64,000 nucleotides of DNA from Deinococcus humi (GCF_014201875.1 NZ_JACHFL010000019.1:1-64000), one strand, 5' to 3'. Positions 29,979 through 43,338 are shown, counted from the first letter of the stretch. Made by a program: numbers and translations. Notes: generated by a model from the letters alone, not told the origin.

Positions 29979-30410
29979 ATGACCCGCATTCTGATTCCCT
30001 TGCTGTGCCTGACGGCCCTGGCCCCCGCGGCACAGGGCCTGAAGGTGCAGGTCTGGGACCGGGAATTGCAGACCAAGGTGGGTGACGGCGAGACCAGCGG
30101 CAGCAAGCTGATCATGCAGTTTGTCGGCGATTACGATGGCCCCGTCGTGGTGCTGTTCGCGCAGACTGACGAGGAAAAGTCGCGAATGACCTTCCCTGGC
30201 CTCAAAAGCAGCTACAACGGTGTTCTCAGCAAGGGTCAACTGACCCTGCAATTGCCGGGCGCAGCCGGGGCCAACGCCGCCAACACCTCCCTGACCCTCA
30301 GCAAGTTCCTTTCCCCTTTCAAACTGACCCTCAGCGCCCAGCCTGCCGGACAGGCCCTGAGTCTGCCGGGCCTCAAGACCACGGATTCGGCGGCCAAGGA
30401 CAGCAAGTAA
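29979..30410 (+). CDS. Secreted protein of unknown function, upstream of a two-component pair
   Basis: 143 residues with a signal peptide ([17 protein letters not shown]). The mature part ([38 protein letters not shown]...) has alternating strands and no recognised family. Two adjacent ATG codons are available; TACACT (29967-29972) lies 6 nt before the second, so 29979 is preferred as a leaderless start. It ends 34 bp before a response-regulator gene and may be co-transcribed, which hints that it is a sensed or controlled envelope component. Confidence 0.65.
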   Translation: MTRILIPLLCLTALAPAAQGLKVQVWDRELQTKVGDGETSGSKLIMQFVGDYDGPVVVLFAQTDEEKSRMTFPGLKSSYNGVLSKGQLTLQLPGAAGANAANTSLTLSKFLSPFKLTLSAQPAGQALSLPGLKTTDSAAKDSK

Positions 30411-30444
30411 GCCCGTCCCCACTTCACCCATTCAAGGAGACCGC

Positions 30445-31104
30445 ATGCTGGCGCAGATTCTGGTTGTAGAAGACGATCCACACCTCGGGCCGCTGCTCAA
30501 GGAATACCTGTCCGCCGATTACCAGGTGCATCACGCCGCCACCCTGCGGGACGCGCAGTCGTGGCTGGGCATGCACAGCGCCCAGCTGATCCTGCTGGAC
30601 CTGAACCTGCCCGACGGTGACGGCCTGGATCTGGTTCAGGCGTTGCGACAGTACAGCAGCACCCCCGTACTGGTGCTGTCGGCCCGCAGCGGCGTCCAGG
30701 AGCGGGTGGCCGGGCTGAACGCCGGCGCCGATGACTACCTGACCAAGCCCTTCGCCATGCCCGAACTGGACGCCCGCATCACGGCCCTGCTGCGCCGCAC
30801 TGCCGCGGGTACTGGGGTGAATCTGGGCAACACCAGCCTCAGCACGTCCAGCCTGCTGCTGACGGTGAACGACAAGAGCATCAACCTGACCGAGCACGAG
30901 GCGCGCATTCTGGAACTGATGATGCGCACCCCCGAACGCGTGTTCTCACGGGCCGATATCGAATCCCACCTGTACGGCTGGGAGACGCCCAACAGCAACA
31001 GTGTGGAGGTCCGCATCTCGCAGCTTCGCAAGAAACTCGAGCAGTCGGACAGCGACCTGAAAATCCGCACCATCCGCAACGTCGGCTACGTGCTGCAAGC
31101 CTGA
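30445..31104 (+). CDS. OmpR-family response regulator
   Basis: 219 residues. Receiver domain with acidic pair E9-D10-D11, phospho-acceptor D52 in [14 protein letters not shown], Thr/Ser switch VLVLSARSG and K in [14 protein letters not shown]-terminal winged helix from about 125 ([34 protein letters not shown]...[13 protein letters not shown]...[13 protein letters not shown]). Shine-Dalgarno AAGGAGA precedes the ATG. The kinase gene starts 5 bp after its stop, so the pair is one operon. Target genes unknown. Confidence 0.93.
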   Translation: MLAQILVVEDDPHLGPLLKEYLSADYQVHHAATLRDAQSWLGMHSAQLILLDLNLPDGDGLDLVQALRQYSSTPVLVLSARSGVQERVAGLNAGADDYLTKPFAMPELDARITALLRRTAAGTGVNLGNTSLSTSSLLLTVNDKSINLTEHEARILELMMRTPERVFSRADIESHLYGWETPNSNSVEVRISQLRKKLEQSDSDLKIRTIRNVGYVLQA

Positions 31105-31109
31105 CCCGC

Positions 31110-32492
31110 ATGCTGCCCCCGGCTCGCCCTGCCCCAAACGCGCCCGCAGCTGGCTCACGCCGGGGCGGGGCGCTGACTCCGGGAGCGGGGCTGTCCTCGG
31201 CGCGGGTGGCGTGGCGGCACAGCCTGCGCTTCCGGCTGGCGGCCACCTACAGCCTGCTGGCGCTGGCGCTGATCATGCTGATCAGTCTGGGCGTGGTGAC
31301 CCTGCTGCTGTCGCAGATGGACCAGCAGTTCAATGACCGTCTGAATGACCGCGCCGACACGCTGGCCGAGGCGTTTTCCACTTCCGGCGCGGGCCTGGGC
31401 AAGACGGCGGGCGGGGCCAACGCCTACACGATGCTGATCGATGACGACGGTACCGTAAAGGCGGCCAGCCCCATTTTGCGAAATTTTGTCAGGGCGCCCT
31501 ATCCATATGGGGATCAGTCGCGCGTCAATATCGGGGACACCTCGGTGCGGGCGGTCAAGCGCAAGGCGGGAGATTTCGGCATGCTGTGGGTGGGCCTGCC
31601 CGAGGATGACCTGTTGGCCGCCCGCCAGAGCGCCGTTAGCGCCCTGCTGATTGCCTTGATCTCCACGCCGCTGATCCTGCTGCTGGTGGGCTGGTGGGTG
31701 GGCCGCCGGGCGCTGTCGGGCCTTCAGGGCGCGGCGAATCTGGCTGATCAGATCGATCCCACCCTCAGCCTCGCCACTTTGCCCTTGCCCGCACGCGAGG
31801 ACGAGGTCCACCGCCTATTGAGCGCCATCAACCGCCTGCTGGTCCGCATTGAAGCTGGACAGGCGCGAGAAAAACAGCTGCTGGGCCAGATCGTGCATGA
31901 GCTGGGTGCCCCGCTGACTGTCCTCAAGGCCAGCCTGCGCCGCGCCGAGGAACGAACTGACGATCCGGAAGTGCGCCGCGCCGCGCTGGTGGCCGACGAA
32001 CTGACCTTTACCACCCAGGACCTGATGCAACTGGCGCGCGGGCAGCTGGAGCTGAAGCTGGCCTGGCACTACATTCCGGCGCGCACCCTGCAAGAGCGGC
32101 TCGAGCGGCTGGTGCCCGGCACCACTTTCGAGGGCGACTGGAGGGGCGGCATCCTGTGTGACCCGGACCGGCTGACGCAGGCCGTCCGCAACCTGCTCGC
32201 CAATGCCCGCCGCGCCGCCGGGGCGGACGGCAGCGTGACCTTGACCCTGGATGAAACGGCGGACAAGGTGACATTCACTGTGCGCGACAGCGGTCCCGGT
32301 CTGCCCCCCGAACTGGGCGAGCGCATCTTCGAGCCGTTTATCAGCGGCGCGGGCAGCAGTGGCCTGGGCTTGAGCGTTTCGCGGCAGATTGCGGCCATGC
32401 ACGGCGGGAGCCTGAGCGGCGGCAACCACCCGCAGGGCGGCGCGGAGTTCGTGCTGAGCATTCCGGGCGCGGCGCTGGGCGACGAGGACTGA
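31110..32492 (+). CDS. Sensor histidine kinase
   Basis: 460 residues. A short N-terminal region, TM1 near 38-63 ([23 protein letters not shown]), an extracytoplasmic sensor (about 68-170), TM2 near 173-195 ([22 protein letters not shown]), HAMP-like linker, dimerisation helix with phospho-acceptor His about 262 in [15 protein letters not shown], and an ATPase domain with [11 protein letters not shown] (N box), [10 protein letters not shown] (G1) and [18 protein letters not shown] (G2). The H-box reads HELGAPL instead of HELRTPL. Partner of the response regulator immediately upstream. Signal unknown. Confidence 0.92.
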   Translation: MLPPARPAPNAPAAGSRRGGALTPGAGLSSARVAWRHSLRFRLAATYSLLALALIMLISLGVVTLLLSQMDQQFNDRLNDRADTLAEAFSTSGAGLGKTAGGANAYTMLIDDDGTVKAASPILRNFVRAPYPYGDQSRVNIGDTSVRAVKRKAGDFGMLWVGLPEDDLLAARQSAVSALLIALISTPLILLLVGWWVGRRALSGLQGAANLADQIDPTLSLATLPLPAREDEVHRLLSAINRLLVRIEAGQAREKQLLGQIVHELGAPLTVLKASLRRAEERTDDPEVRRAALVADELTFTTQDLMQLARGQLELKLAWHYIPARTLQERLERLVPGTTFEGDWRGGILCDPDRLTQAVRNLLANARRAAGADGSVTLTLDETADKVTFTVRDSGPGLPPELGERIFEPFISGAGSSGLGLSVSRQIAAMHGGSLSGGNHPQGGAEFVLSIPGAALGDED

Positions 32493-32567
32493 GGCCGGCC
32501 GGAGCTGGCTGGAACAGAGGAGGGGCCAGGAAAGGAAGCTGGAAGAGTCGCCGCCTATCCTGAATGG

Positions 32568-33653
32568 GTGATCCGAGCGACGCCCGCCGACGAAGTTTCC
32601 GAACTGCTGGCCCTGCTGATCCTGCGCCTAACGCCGAATCTAGGGCCGCGCCGGATCGAGGCCCTGCGGCGGCATTTCGGGGGCGCGGGGGCGGCCCTGA
32701 ATGCCCCGCTTGCCCAGTTGCGTGATGTACCTGGACTGGACGCCAGAAGTATGGCCAGCATCGGCCAACCGAAAGCAGCGGCGGGGGCGCAGGCCGAGCT
32801 GGACAAAGCCCGGCGAATGGGCGTCACGCTGCTGGGCCGGGGCCTCGACGGTTACCCGGCCGCCCTGGAGTCGCTGGGCGACCCACCCCCAGTGCTGTGG
32901 GTGCTGGGCGATCTGCCTGATCTGGACGTCGTGCCGCGCGCTGTGGGGATTGTGGGCACGCGGGCGGCCAGCCCCCATGCGGTCAGTCTGACCCGCTCGA
33001 TTTCAGGCGACCTCGCGCGGGTGGGCGTCGTGGTGGTCAGCGGTCTGGCACGCGGCATCGATACGGCAGCGCATGGGGCAGCGGTGGAGGCTGGGGGCCA
33101 CAGCATCGGCATTCTGGGCAGCGCCGTAAACGTAATCTACCCGCGCGAAAACGAGCGGTTGGCCGAGAGACTGACGCTGATCAGCGAATACCCGCTCGAC
33201 ACTGGCCCGGCCCAGCACCACTTTCCGACGCGCAACCGCCTGATCGCAGCACTGTCCGCCGGGACGCTGGTGGTGGAGGGCGAACGCAAATCGGGCAGTC
33301 TGATCACTGCCACCCACGCGCTGGAATGTGGGCGCACGGTCTTTGCCGTTCCAGGCCGAGCGGGTGATCCCCGCGCCGCCGGTCCCCATGCCCTGATCCG
33401 TGACGGCGCCGTGCTGACTGAAACTGCCCAGGACGTGCTAGACGAGTTGGGCTGGGGGCAGGTCCCTGCCTCGCCCATGCCCGATCTGCCCCCTGAACAG
33501 GCGCGCGTATTGGTGGCCCTTGGTGCCCCCGCCACGCTCGACGACCTACAATCAGGAACGAATCTTCCCCTGCCAGAGCTTCAGACCGCCCTGGTGATGC
33601 TGCAACTGCTGGGGCTGGCGGAGGAGATCGGCGGACGGTGGGCGCGGCGCTGA
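32568..33653 (+). CDS. dprA: DNA-processing protein DprA (natural transformation)
   Basis: DprA/Smf loads RecA onto incoming single-stranded DNA during transformation; Deinococcus is naturally competent. 361 residues: N-terminal helix-hairpin-helix part ([17 protein letters not shown]), Rossmann-like core with [53 protein letters not shown] and [14 protein letters not shown], and a C-terminal winged-helix remnant ([25 protein letters not shown]). The GTG start lies 6 nt after TATCCT (32556-32561), a leaderless layout. Confidence 0.95.
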   Translation: MIRATPADEVSELLALLILRLTPNLGPRRIEALRRHFGGAGAALNAPLAQLRDVPGLDARSMASIGQPKAAAGAQAELDKARRMGVTLLGRGLDGYPAALESLGDPPPVLWVLGDLPDLDVVPRAVGIVGTRAASPHAVSLTRSISGDLARVGVVVVSGLARGIDTAAHGAAVEAGGHSIGILGSAVNVIYPRENERLAERLTLISEYPLDTGPAQHHFPTRNRLIAALSAGTLVVEGERKSGSLITATHALECGRTVFAVPGRAGDPRAAGPHALIRDGAVLTETAQDVLDELGWGQVPASPMPDLPPEQARVLVALGAPATLDDLQSGTNLPLPELQTALVMLQLLGLAEEIGGRWARR

Positions 33654-33660
33654 ACCCCCT

Positions 33661-33948
33661 TCAGACGTGCTGAGGCCCGAAGTCCTTTTCCACGTCCACG
33701 CGCGGTGGCCCCGTCAGCGTCACGCCCTCGCGGGCGGGCTCAGTCAGATCGGGCAGTAGACTCCTGACGCCAACATTCAATTGACCACCAAGCCCTGAAA
33801 CGCCGTCCGAGAGCGGATCGAGGCTGAAGCTCCACCCTCCACCTGTCCAGAGGGTTCCAAGCTGCAGCACCTCGCCGCGCCCCAGGGCCGCGAGTTCCAG
33901 ATCGTCGATGCGGACGCGTACGCCCCGTCGTGTGAAGCGGACTTTCAT
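33661..33948 (-). CDS. Conserved hypothetical protein (DUF7009-like)
   Basis: 95 residues beginning VRFTRRGVRVRIDDLELAAL, close in pattern to short proteins of the DUF7009 type (KIRxxxxSVRxRLxxxEL). No catalytic motif, no signal peptide. It converges on dprA with a 7-bp gap, and its start is 32 bp from the divergent epimerase gene. Family assignment is tentative; the function is unknown. Confidence 0.65.
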   Translation of the reverse strand: MKVRFTRRGVRVRIDDLELAALGRGEVLQLGTLWTGGGWSFSLDPLSDGVSGLGGQLNVGVRSLLPDLTEPAREGVTLTGPPRVDVEKDFGPQHV

Positions 33949-33980
33949 ACACCGTATTGTGCCCGCTCTATGGTGGGGCC

Positions 33981-34943
33981 ATGAACATCCTGATTCTGGG
34001 CGGCACGCAGTTCGTGGGGCGGCATATCGTGGAGGCGTTCTTGAAGTCGGGCCACGCGGTCACGGTCCTGACACGCGGCAAGTCGAAAGACGAGTTGCCG
34101 GAGCAGGTCGAGCGTTTGCAGGGGGACCGCAACGAGGGAGCGGTGGGCCTGGAGGCCCTGAACGGCAGACAGTGGGACGCCTGCGTGGATGTGAGCGGCT
34201 ATACCCCCCAGCAGGTACGGGCCAGCGCTGAGGGCCTGCGAGACCGCGTGAGCCGTTACGTCTTTATCAGCACCGTCAGCGCCTATGCCGAGCCGGAGCG
34301 TCATCCAGTGCGCGAGGACGATCCGCTGTCCACGCCCGCCGCCGAGGACGTGACCGAGGTTTCCGGCGACACCTACGGCCCCCTGAAAGTCACCTGCGAG
34401 CACATTATCCAGCAGGTCTACGGCGAACAGTCCACCGTGCTGCGCCCGCAGATCGTGGCCGGACCCTTCGATCACACGGCACGCTACCCGTACTGGGTGG
34501 ACCGCGCCGCGCGGGGCGGGACGGTCCTGGCCCCAGGCGATGGTTCGGACTTCTTGCAGGTGATCGACGCCCGCGATATGGCACGCTTCACGGTTAAGGT
34601 TGTTGAGGACGGTATTGCTGGCATCTTTAATCTGGCCGGGCCGAGAATCAGCTGGGCTGACTTCATGGAATTGCTGGGAGTTTCTGAGCCTCGCTGGGTA
34701 GATGGCAAGACGCTGGAGGCGAACGGGCTGGGCGCTCGCGAACTTCCCGTTTATCTACCTGAACACAGCGAACAGGGCGGTCTGATGGACGTGGATAACT
34801 CGCGGGCGATCGCAGCGGGCCTGACCCTAACCGATCCGGCGGTGACGGCGCGAGATACACGTGAATGGAGCAAGGATGCGGATCTCAACTATGCCCTGAC
34901 CCCCGAGCGCGAGGCCGGAATTCTGGCGTCTCTGGGCGGCTGA
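33981..34943 (+). CDS. NAD-dependent epimerase/dehydratase family protein
   Basis: Extended short-chain dehydrogenase-like protein of 320 residues. NAD-binding motif ILGGTQFVGRHIVEAFLKSG at the N-terminus, DVSGYTPQQVRA, and FISTVSAYA with a later YGPLKVTCEHII in place of the usual YxxxK. The GGTQFVG start and the WVDRAARGG region place it with the group sometimes annotated as isoflavone-reductase-like or CSP41-type. The altered catalytic site (Y-G-P-L-K) keeps Tyr and Lys at the right spacing. Substrate unknown. TATGGT (33969-33974) is 6 nt before the ATG, a leaderless layout. Confidence 0.82.
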   Translation: MNILILGGTQFVGRHIVEAFLKSGHAVTVLTRGKSKDELPEQVERLQGDRNEGAVGLEALNGRQWDACVDVSGYTPQQVRASAEGLRDRVSRYVFISTVSAYAEPERHPVREDDPLSTPAAEDVTEVSGDTYGPLKVTCEHIIQQVYGEQSTVLRPQIVAGPFDHTARYPYWVDRAARGGTVLAPGDGSDFLQVIDARDMARFTVKVVEDGIAGIFNLAGPRISWADFMELLGVSEPRWVDGKTLEANGLGARELPVYLPEHSEQGGLMDVDNSRAIAAGLTLTDPAVTARDTREWSKDADLNYALTPEREAGILASLGG

Positions 34944-34981
34944 GCACCTCTCTCAATCGGGTCAGAAGACAGGGGACCGAG

Positions 34982-34990
34982 TGATATGCT
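34982..34990 (+). promoter_or_regulatory. Candidate extended -10 element of dnaA
   Basis: TGA-TATGCT (34982-34990) fits TGnTATnnT; no good -35 is seen. It gives a leader of about 30 nt to the Shine-Dalgarno GGGAGGT (35014-35020). Confidence 0.4.
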
Positions 34991-35028
34991 GACCCGCGCT
35001 ACGCAGTACGTAAGGGAGGTGCGCGCCT

Positions 35029-36414
35029 ATCTCGCAGGAAATCTGGTCGGACGTGCTCGGGTACGTCCGCAAGAACATTTCGGAAGTCGAATACCACACC
35101 TGGTTTGCCCCGGTCAAAAACCTGGGCGTGCAGGAGGGATCGCTGGTGCTGGGCGTCCGCAATTCCTTCGCACAGGAGTGGTTTCGCAAGCATTATCTGG
35201 AGTTGCTTGAAGACGCGCTGCGTTCGCTGGGCGCGCAGAACCCGCAGGTCAGTTTTCAGGTACTGCCGGCTGCCCAGGACACCCTGTTCTCGCCGGCAGA
35301 TCCGTCACCTCCACCGAACAGACCGCCGCCCAGCCCTCCCGGCGGTCCCTCGGCGCAGGATCAGGCCGAGAACCGCAAGCGACTCAATCCCAAGTACACC
35401 TTCGAGAACTTTGTGGTGGGTCCAAACAACAACCTGGCCCACGCAGCGGCGATGGGCGTGGCCGAATCTCCCGGCAAGGCCTACAACCCGTTGTTCATCT
35501 ACGGTGACGTGGGCCTCGGCAAGACCCACCTGATGCACGCGGTGGGCCACTACATGTCCGAGCGTTTCCCCGACAAACGTATCGAATACGTGTCCACCGA
35601 GTCGTTCACCAACGACCTGATCAACGCCATCCGCGACGACAAGATGACGCAGTTCCGCAACCGCTACCGCAGCGTGGACCTGCTGCTGGTCGACGATATC
35701 CAGTTTCTGGCAGGGAAGGAGCGGACGCAGGAGGAATTCTTCCACACCTTCAACGCGCTCTACGAGAACCACAAGCAGATCATCCTCAGTTCAGACCGTC
35801 CGCCGAAGGACATCCAGACCCTGGAAGGCCGTTTGAGAAGTCGGTTCGAGTGGGGCCTGATCACGGATATCCAGTCGCCGGAGTACGAGACGCGGGTGGC
35901 GATCCTCAAGATGAACGCCGAGCACAACCGCATCGATATTCCGCAGGAAGTGCTGGAGCTGATCGCCCGACAGGTCACCAAGAACATCCGCGAACTTGAG
36001 GGCGCGCTGATGCGCGTCGTGGCGTTTTCCAGCCTGAACAACGTGCCTTTCTCGCGGGCGGTGGCGGCCAAGGCCCTGAGCAATATTTTTGCGCCGCAGG
36101 AAGTCAAGGTAGAGATGATGGACGTGCTCCGACAGGTGGCGTCCCACTACAACATGCCCCCCGATGTCATTCGCGGTTCGGGGCGTGTGCGTGAGGTGGT
36201 GGTGCCGCGCCAGGTGGCCCAGTATCTAATCCGTGAGCTGACGGATCACTCGCTGCCGGAAATCGGGCAATTTTTTGGTAGGGACCATTCCACCGTCATG
36301 CATGCCATCAACAAGGTCACCGAACAACTGGGCAAGGATCAGGACGTCACGACCTCTGTCGAACTGCTCCGCCGCAAGATGCAAGGCCTAGATGACGAGG
36401 ATTTAGATGCGTAA
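35029..36414 (+). CDS. dnaA: Chromosomal replication initiator protein DnaA (apparent ATC start)
   Basis: AAA+ initiator that binds DnaA boxes and opens oriC. 461 residues from the proposed start. Domain I (about 1-75) begins [20 protein letters not shown]; Pro-rich linker domain II (about 85-110); domain III with Walker [10 protein letters not shown], Walker [10 protein letters not shown] and the arginine-finger region; domain IV with the DNA-binding signature [12 protein letters not shown]. In frame, a TAA at 35011 is followed by no ATG, GTG, TTG or CTG until GTG 35053, which would cut off the conserved SQEIWSD. GGGAGGT (35014-35020) lies 8 nt before ATC 35029, which is therefore proposed as start. 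If ATC is not used, the protein starts at 35053 with 453 residues. Confidence 0.93.
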   Translation: MSQEIWSDVLGYVRKNISEVEYHTWFAPVKNLGVQEGSLVLGVRNSFAQEWFRKHYLELLEDALRSLGAQNPQVSFQVLPAAQDTLFSPADPSPPPNRPPPSPPGGPSAQDQAENRKRLNPKYTFENFVVGPNNNLAHAAAMGVAESPGKAYNPLFIYGDVGLGKTHLMHAVGHYMSERFPDKRIEYVSTESFTNDLINAIRDDKMTQFRNRYRSVDLLLVDDIQFLAGKERTQEEFFHTFNALYENHKQIILSSDRPPKDIQTLEGRLRSRFEWGLITDIQSPEYETRVAILKMNAEHNRIDIPQEVLELIARQVTKNIRELEGALMRVVAFSSLNNVPFSRAVAAKALSNIFAPQEVKVEMMDVLRQVASHYNMPPDVIRGSGRVREVVVPRQVAQYLIRELTDHSLPEIGQFFGRDHSTVMHAINKVTEQLGKDQDVTTSVELLRRKMQGLDDEDLDA

Positions 36415-36859
36415 TTCCTAGGTTAAATTTGTTCGGTAGCTAAATAAGTTCCAAAACCCGTTCCAAATTGGTGTGCCGAGTTTCACAAGCTGTGGATAAC
36501 CCTGTGGATAACCTGTGGATAACCCTGTTTTTTCTGTGGATAACTTTGTGGATAACTCGCCCTCTTTGAGTCCCTGTGGATAACCTCGCTTTTTGTCCAC
36601 AGGTTATCCACAGGAAAGTGCCACTTATCCACAATTTTGTCCACAAGACAAATATGCGCTTAGCGCGTTCGCAAGCCACTTATCCACAGTTTCCACAGGC
36701 CCTATTACTACTACTACTATCTTCTATAGTTATTTAAAGACAGGTAAGAGATAGAGGTTGACAACCAACCAAAAGAATAAACTCAGTCCAAAAAGTGAGA
36801 TGGTGAATGAGACGATACGCACAAACTGGGAACAGACAGGGCACTCAAGAGGATCGGGC
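36415..36859. other. oriC: Chromosomal replication origin oriC
   Basis: Intergenic region between dnaA and dnaN. Nine perfect DnaA boxes: six as TGTGGATAA at 36491, 36503, 36514, 36535, 36547 and 36575, then three as TTATCCACA at 36604, 36625 and 36680. Two TTGTCCACA variants lie at 36593 and 36637. The last box is followed by a GC-rich spacer and a run TTA-CTA-CTA-CTA-CTA (36705-36719), the complement of a DnaA-trio element, and then AT-rich DNA (36720-36740) suited to unwinding. The boxes change orientation once, making two opposed arrays. Confidence 0.93.
36705..36740. promoter_or_regulatory. DnaA-trio element and unwinding region
   Basis: TTA followed by four CTA triplets (36705-36719) next to box 36680-36688 and a CAGGCCC spacer, running into AT-rich sequence. 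Matches the basal unwinding system described for other bacterial origins. Confidence 0.75.
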
Positions 36860-37948
36860 ATGAAAGCGTACGTGACGAAAAAAGTTCTGAGCGAGGGCCT
36901 GGGCCTGCTGGAACGTGTGGTCCCCAATCGTAGCAGCAACCCCCTTCTCACCTCGCTGAAAGTCGAGGCCAGTGAGGCAGGTCTGACGCTGAGCGGTACG
37001 AACCTGGAAATTGACCTGTCGTGCTTCGTTCCCGCCGAGGTTCAGGAGCCCAGAGACTTCGTGGTCCCCGCTCACCTGTTCGCCCAGATCGTCCGCAATT
37101 TGGGTGGCGAACTCGTGGAGTTGGAGCTGGTAGGTCAGGAACTGGCTGTGCGCGCTGGCGGCTCGGATTTCAAGTTGCAGACGGGTGATACCGAGGCATA
37201 TCCGCCCCTGAGCTTTCCAGGCAATGCGGATCTGAGCCTGAACGCCGAGGAGTTGGCCCGCGCTCTGGGCAGTGTGCGCTACGCAGCCAGCAACGAGGCT
37301 TTCCAGGCGGTCTTCCGGGGGATCAAACTCGAACATCACACCGAAACCGGCTCGGCTCGTGTCGTCGCGTCGGATGGCTACCGGGTGGCGATCCGCAATT
37401 TTCCAGCCAGTGGAGATGGGCGCAACCTGATCATCCCTGCCCGTAGCGTGGACGAACTGATCCGCGTGCTAAAGGACGGCGAGGCCCGTTTCACCTACGG
37501 CGAGGGCATGCTCAGCGTGACCACAGACCGGGTACGAATGAACCTCAAGCTGCTTGATGGCGACTTCCCGGACTACGAGCGTGTAATTCCCAAGGACATC
37601 AAGCTTCAGGTCACGTTGCCGGCCACTGCCCTCAAGGAAGCTGTGAACCGCGTGGCCGTTCTGGCCGACAAGAACGCCAACAATCGCGTCGAATTTCTAG
37701 TGTCTGAGGGCCAGCTACGTTTGGCCGCCGAGGGCGACTATGGCCGCGCTCAGGACACGCTGGCCGTCACACAAGGTGGCGTGGAACCCGCCATGAGTTT
37801 GGCGTTCAATGCCCGGCACGTCCTTGATGCTCTTGGTCCGATTGAGGGGGAAGCCGAACTGCTTTTCTCCGGCTCTACAAGCCCTGCAATCTTCCGCGCG
37901 AGTGGTGGGGGTGGCTACATGGCTGTCATGGTTACGCTACGCGTTTAA
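36860..37948 (+). CDS. dnaN: DNA polymerase III sliding clamp (beta subunit)
   Basis: Ring-forming processivity clamp, 362 residues, three tandem domains. The start [20 protein letters not shown] matches DnaN N-termini; an upstream in-frame extension of 34 residues lies in oriC and is not homologous. Motifs [23 protein letters not shown] and the C-terminal tail [20 protein letters not shown] are typical; clamps normally end in a P-M-R/RL-type tail, here TLRV. ATG preceded by AAGAGG. A TTGACA (36758-36763) in the oriC end may be its -35 box. A hairpin terminator follows. Confidence 0.95.
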   Translation: MKAYVTKKVLSEGLGLLERVVPNRSSNPLLTSLKVEASEAGLTLSGTNLEIDLSCFVPAEVQEPRDFVVPAHLFAQIVRNLGGELVELELVGQELAVRAGGSDFKLQTGDTEAYPPLSFPGNADLSLNAEELARALGSVRYAASNEAFQAVFRGIKLEHHTETGSARVVASDGYRVAIRNFPASGDGRNLIIPARSVDELIRVLKDGEARFTYGEGMLSVTTDRVRMNLKLLDGDFPDYERVIPKDIKLQVTLPATALKEAVNRVAVLADKNANNRVEFLVSEGQLRLAAEGDYGRAQDTLAVTQGGVEPAMSLAFNARHVLDALGPIEGEAELLFSGSTSPAIFRASGGGGYMAVMVTLRV

Positions 37949-37959
37949 GGGGCTAGTGA

Positions 37960-38004
37960 GGCCCAGCAAGAGGCATCTTGCTGGGCCTATTCTGCCTTCT
38001 TTTC
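37960..38004 (+). terminator. Intrinsic terminator after dnaN
   Basis: Twelve-bp perfect stem 37960-37971 / 37976-37987 with loop GGCA, followed by a T-rich but interrupted tail. Confidence 0.75.
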
Positions 38005-38035
38005 TCTTCGAGCAGAAGATCGTTTGTTTCCAACA

Positions 38036-38080
38036 AAGTTATCCACAGTTATTCCGACTGTGGATAACTTTTGTGGACAA
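38036..38080. repeat. DnaA-box inverted repeat downstream of dnaN
   Basis: A 14-bp perfect inverted repeat (38036-38049 and 38057-38070, 7-bp loop) whose arms each hold a perfect DnaA box (TTATCCACA 38039-38047, TGTGGATAA 38059-38067). A one-mismatch box TGTGGACAA follows at 38072-38080. Lies between the dnaN terminator and eno. Confidence 0.85.
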
Positions 38081-38209
38081 CTCTCGTCTGAGTCGCAATT
38101 TTCTGCCTATCTGCGCTTGTGGTTAGACCGGAGGTAGCCTGCCCTTGCACAGGGCGCTTATAGTGTCCCAGATACACCTACTCGCTGGCTCAGGGCTGAC
38201 GGGGGGTGA

Positions 38210-39496
<1,287 letters not shown>

Positions 39497-39507
39497 GGAG
39501 AAAACTC

Positions 39508-39555
39508 AGGCGGCGGGCGCTGGAAGACCGATGATCATTCCAGCCTTCGCCGCCT
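39508..39555 (+). terminator. Hairpin between eno and pyk (possible terminator)
   Basis: Arms 39508-39525 and 39538-39555 pair at 15 of 18 positions, but no T-run follows, so it may be a factor-dependent terminator, a processing hairpin or an attenuator. Confidence 0.4.
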
Positions 39556-39624
39556 CTCCAGATGCAGATGGAATCACTTCCAGATAGACTGGTCTTTTGA
39601 GCTCCATCGATTATAAGGATAGCC

Positions 39625-41073
<1,449 letters not shown>

Positions 41074-41092
41074 GCTGATCTTCCCCAGACGC

Positions 41093-41138
41093 CTGACTCG
41101 CCCGGACTGACGAATGTCACGGGCGAGTCAGCTTTTTT
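41093..41138 (+). terminator. Intrinsic terminator of pyk
   Basis: Twelve-bp stem 41093-41104 / 41120-41131 then C and six T (41133-41138); the T-run is shared with the DnaA box at 41137. Confidence 0.9.
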
Positions 41139-41274
41139 ATCCACAGGCACAGGGTTCATCCACATGCACCCTGTGGATAAGTCCGGAACAGGAAAGGTTG
41201 TTTTCTATGTGCTATACGGCATTCCCGGAACAGAAAGTTATCCACATTGCCCTGTGCATAACTTTCTGTTCCGG
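41137..41274. repeat. DnaA-box inverted-repeat cluster between pyk and tyrS
   Basis: Contains perfect DnaA boxes at 41137-41145 (TTATCCACA), 41172-41180 (TGTGGATAA) and 41238-41246 (TTATCCACA), plus one-mismatch boxes TCATCCACA (41156-41164) and TGTGCATAA (41253-41261). It is built of two inverted repeats: 41137-41147 with 41170-41180 (11 bp), and 41225-41246 with 41253-41274 (22 bp arms, 21 matching, 6-nt loop). A partial third copy of the outer arm, CCGGAACAGGAAAGG, starts near 41183. Lies in a convergent gene pair. Confidence 0.85.
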
Positions 41275-41332
41275 ACTGGCCTGGCCTGCCACGCAGGCGG
41301 CCCGTGAAGGTAGCGTAAAGACGTGAACCGGG

Positions 41333-42664
<1,332 letters not shown>

Positions 42665-42762
42665 TCAGGCTAAGACTGACCTCCCACCGCTAGCGGCAGG
42701 ATCGATATGCACGTCGGGTCAGACGCCTCATACCCGCCAGTGTAGCGGATAGCATGGCGGGC

Positions 42763-43338
42763 GTGAAGACCATTCAGCACTTGCGCACAACCTTTCCCCG
42801 TTCCGGACGGGTGGAGTGGCTGGGGCTGCGCCCGGCCCGCCACGTGACGCCCGTGCGCGTGTCCGAGGTGGAAGCGCACCCGCTCGTCGGTCTGATCGGG
42901 GATCACGGCAAGACGGCCCCCGCCCGTCTGACGGCGCTCTCCGGCAAACCCGATGTGACGCCCAGGCCGTCCACTCCGCCCCTTCCCGGTGGCCCCGGCA
43001 AACGGCAGGTGACGCTGATTCAGGCGGAACATTTGCCCGTGATCGCCACGCTGGCCGGATTGCAAGAGGCAACGCCGGAACTGTTGCGCCGCAATATCGT
43101 GGTTTCGGGTGTGCCTTTGCTGGCGCTCAAGGACGCCCGTTTTCAGATCGGTGAAGTGATTCTGGAGGGGACGGGCGAATGCCACCCTTGCTCCCGTATG
43201 GAGGAGAATCTGGGCGAAGGCGGCTACAACGCGGTTCGTGGTCACGGCGGCCTGACGGCTCGGGTGATTGTGGGCGGCGTGATCCGGGAGGGTGACGCAG
43301 TAACCGCGCTGTCCCCCGATGTGGCGAAGCAGGGTTGA
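42763..43338 (+). CDS. MOSC-domain protein
   Basis: 191 residues of the MOSC (molybdenum cofactor sulfurase C-terminal) superfamily: VRVSEVEAHPLVGLIGDHG, RQVTLIQAEHLPVIATLAG, RRNIVVSGVPLLALKDARFQIGEVILEGTGECHPC with the conserved Cys, and RGHGGLTARVIVGGVIREGD. MOSC proteins handle sulfur or pterin-Mo cofactors, often detoxifying N-hydroxylated bases. TAGCAT (42750-42755) lies 7 nt before GTG 42763, a leaderless layout, so this start is preferred over the ATG at 42754. Followed without gap by a small membrane protein. Confidence 0.8.
   Translation: MKTIQHLRTTFPRSGRVEWLGLRPARHVTPVRVSEVEAHPLVGLIGDHGKTAPARLTALSGKPDVTPRPSTPPLPGGPGKRQVTLIQAEHLPVIATLAGLQEATPELLRRNIVVSGVPLLALKDARFQIGEVILEGTGECHPCSRMEENLGEGGYNAVRGHGGLTARVIVGGVIREGDAVTALSPDVAKQG

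Noticed and set aside
41225..41274. Long hairpin as an ordinary tyrS/pyk terminator
   Set aside because: No T-run on either side, pyk already has an intrinsic terminator, and DnaA boxes fill the arms; described as a DnaA-box element instead.
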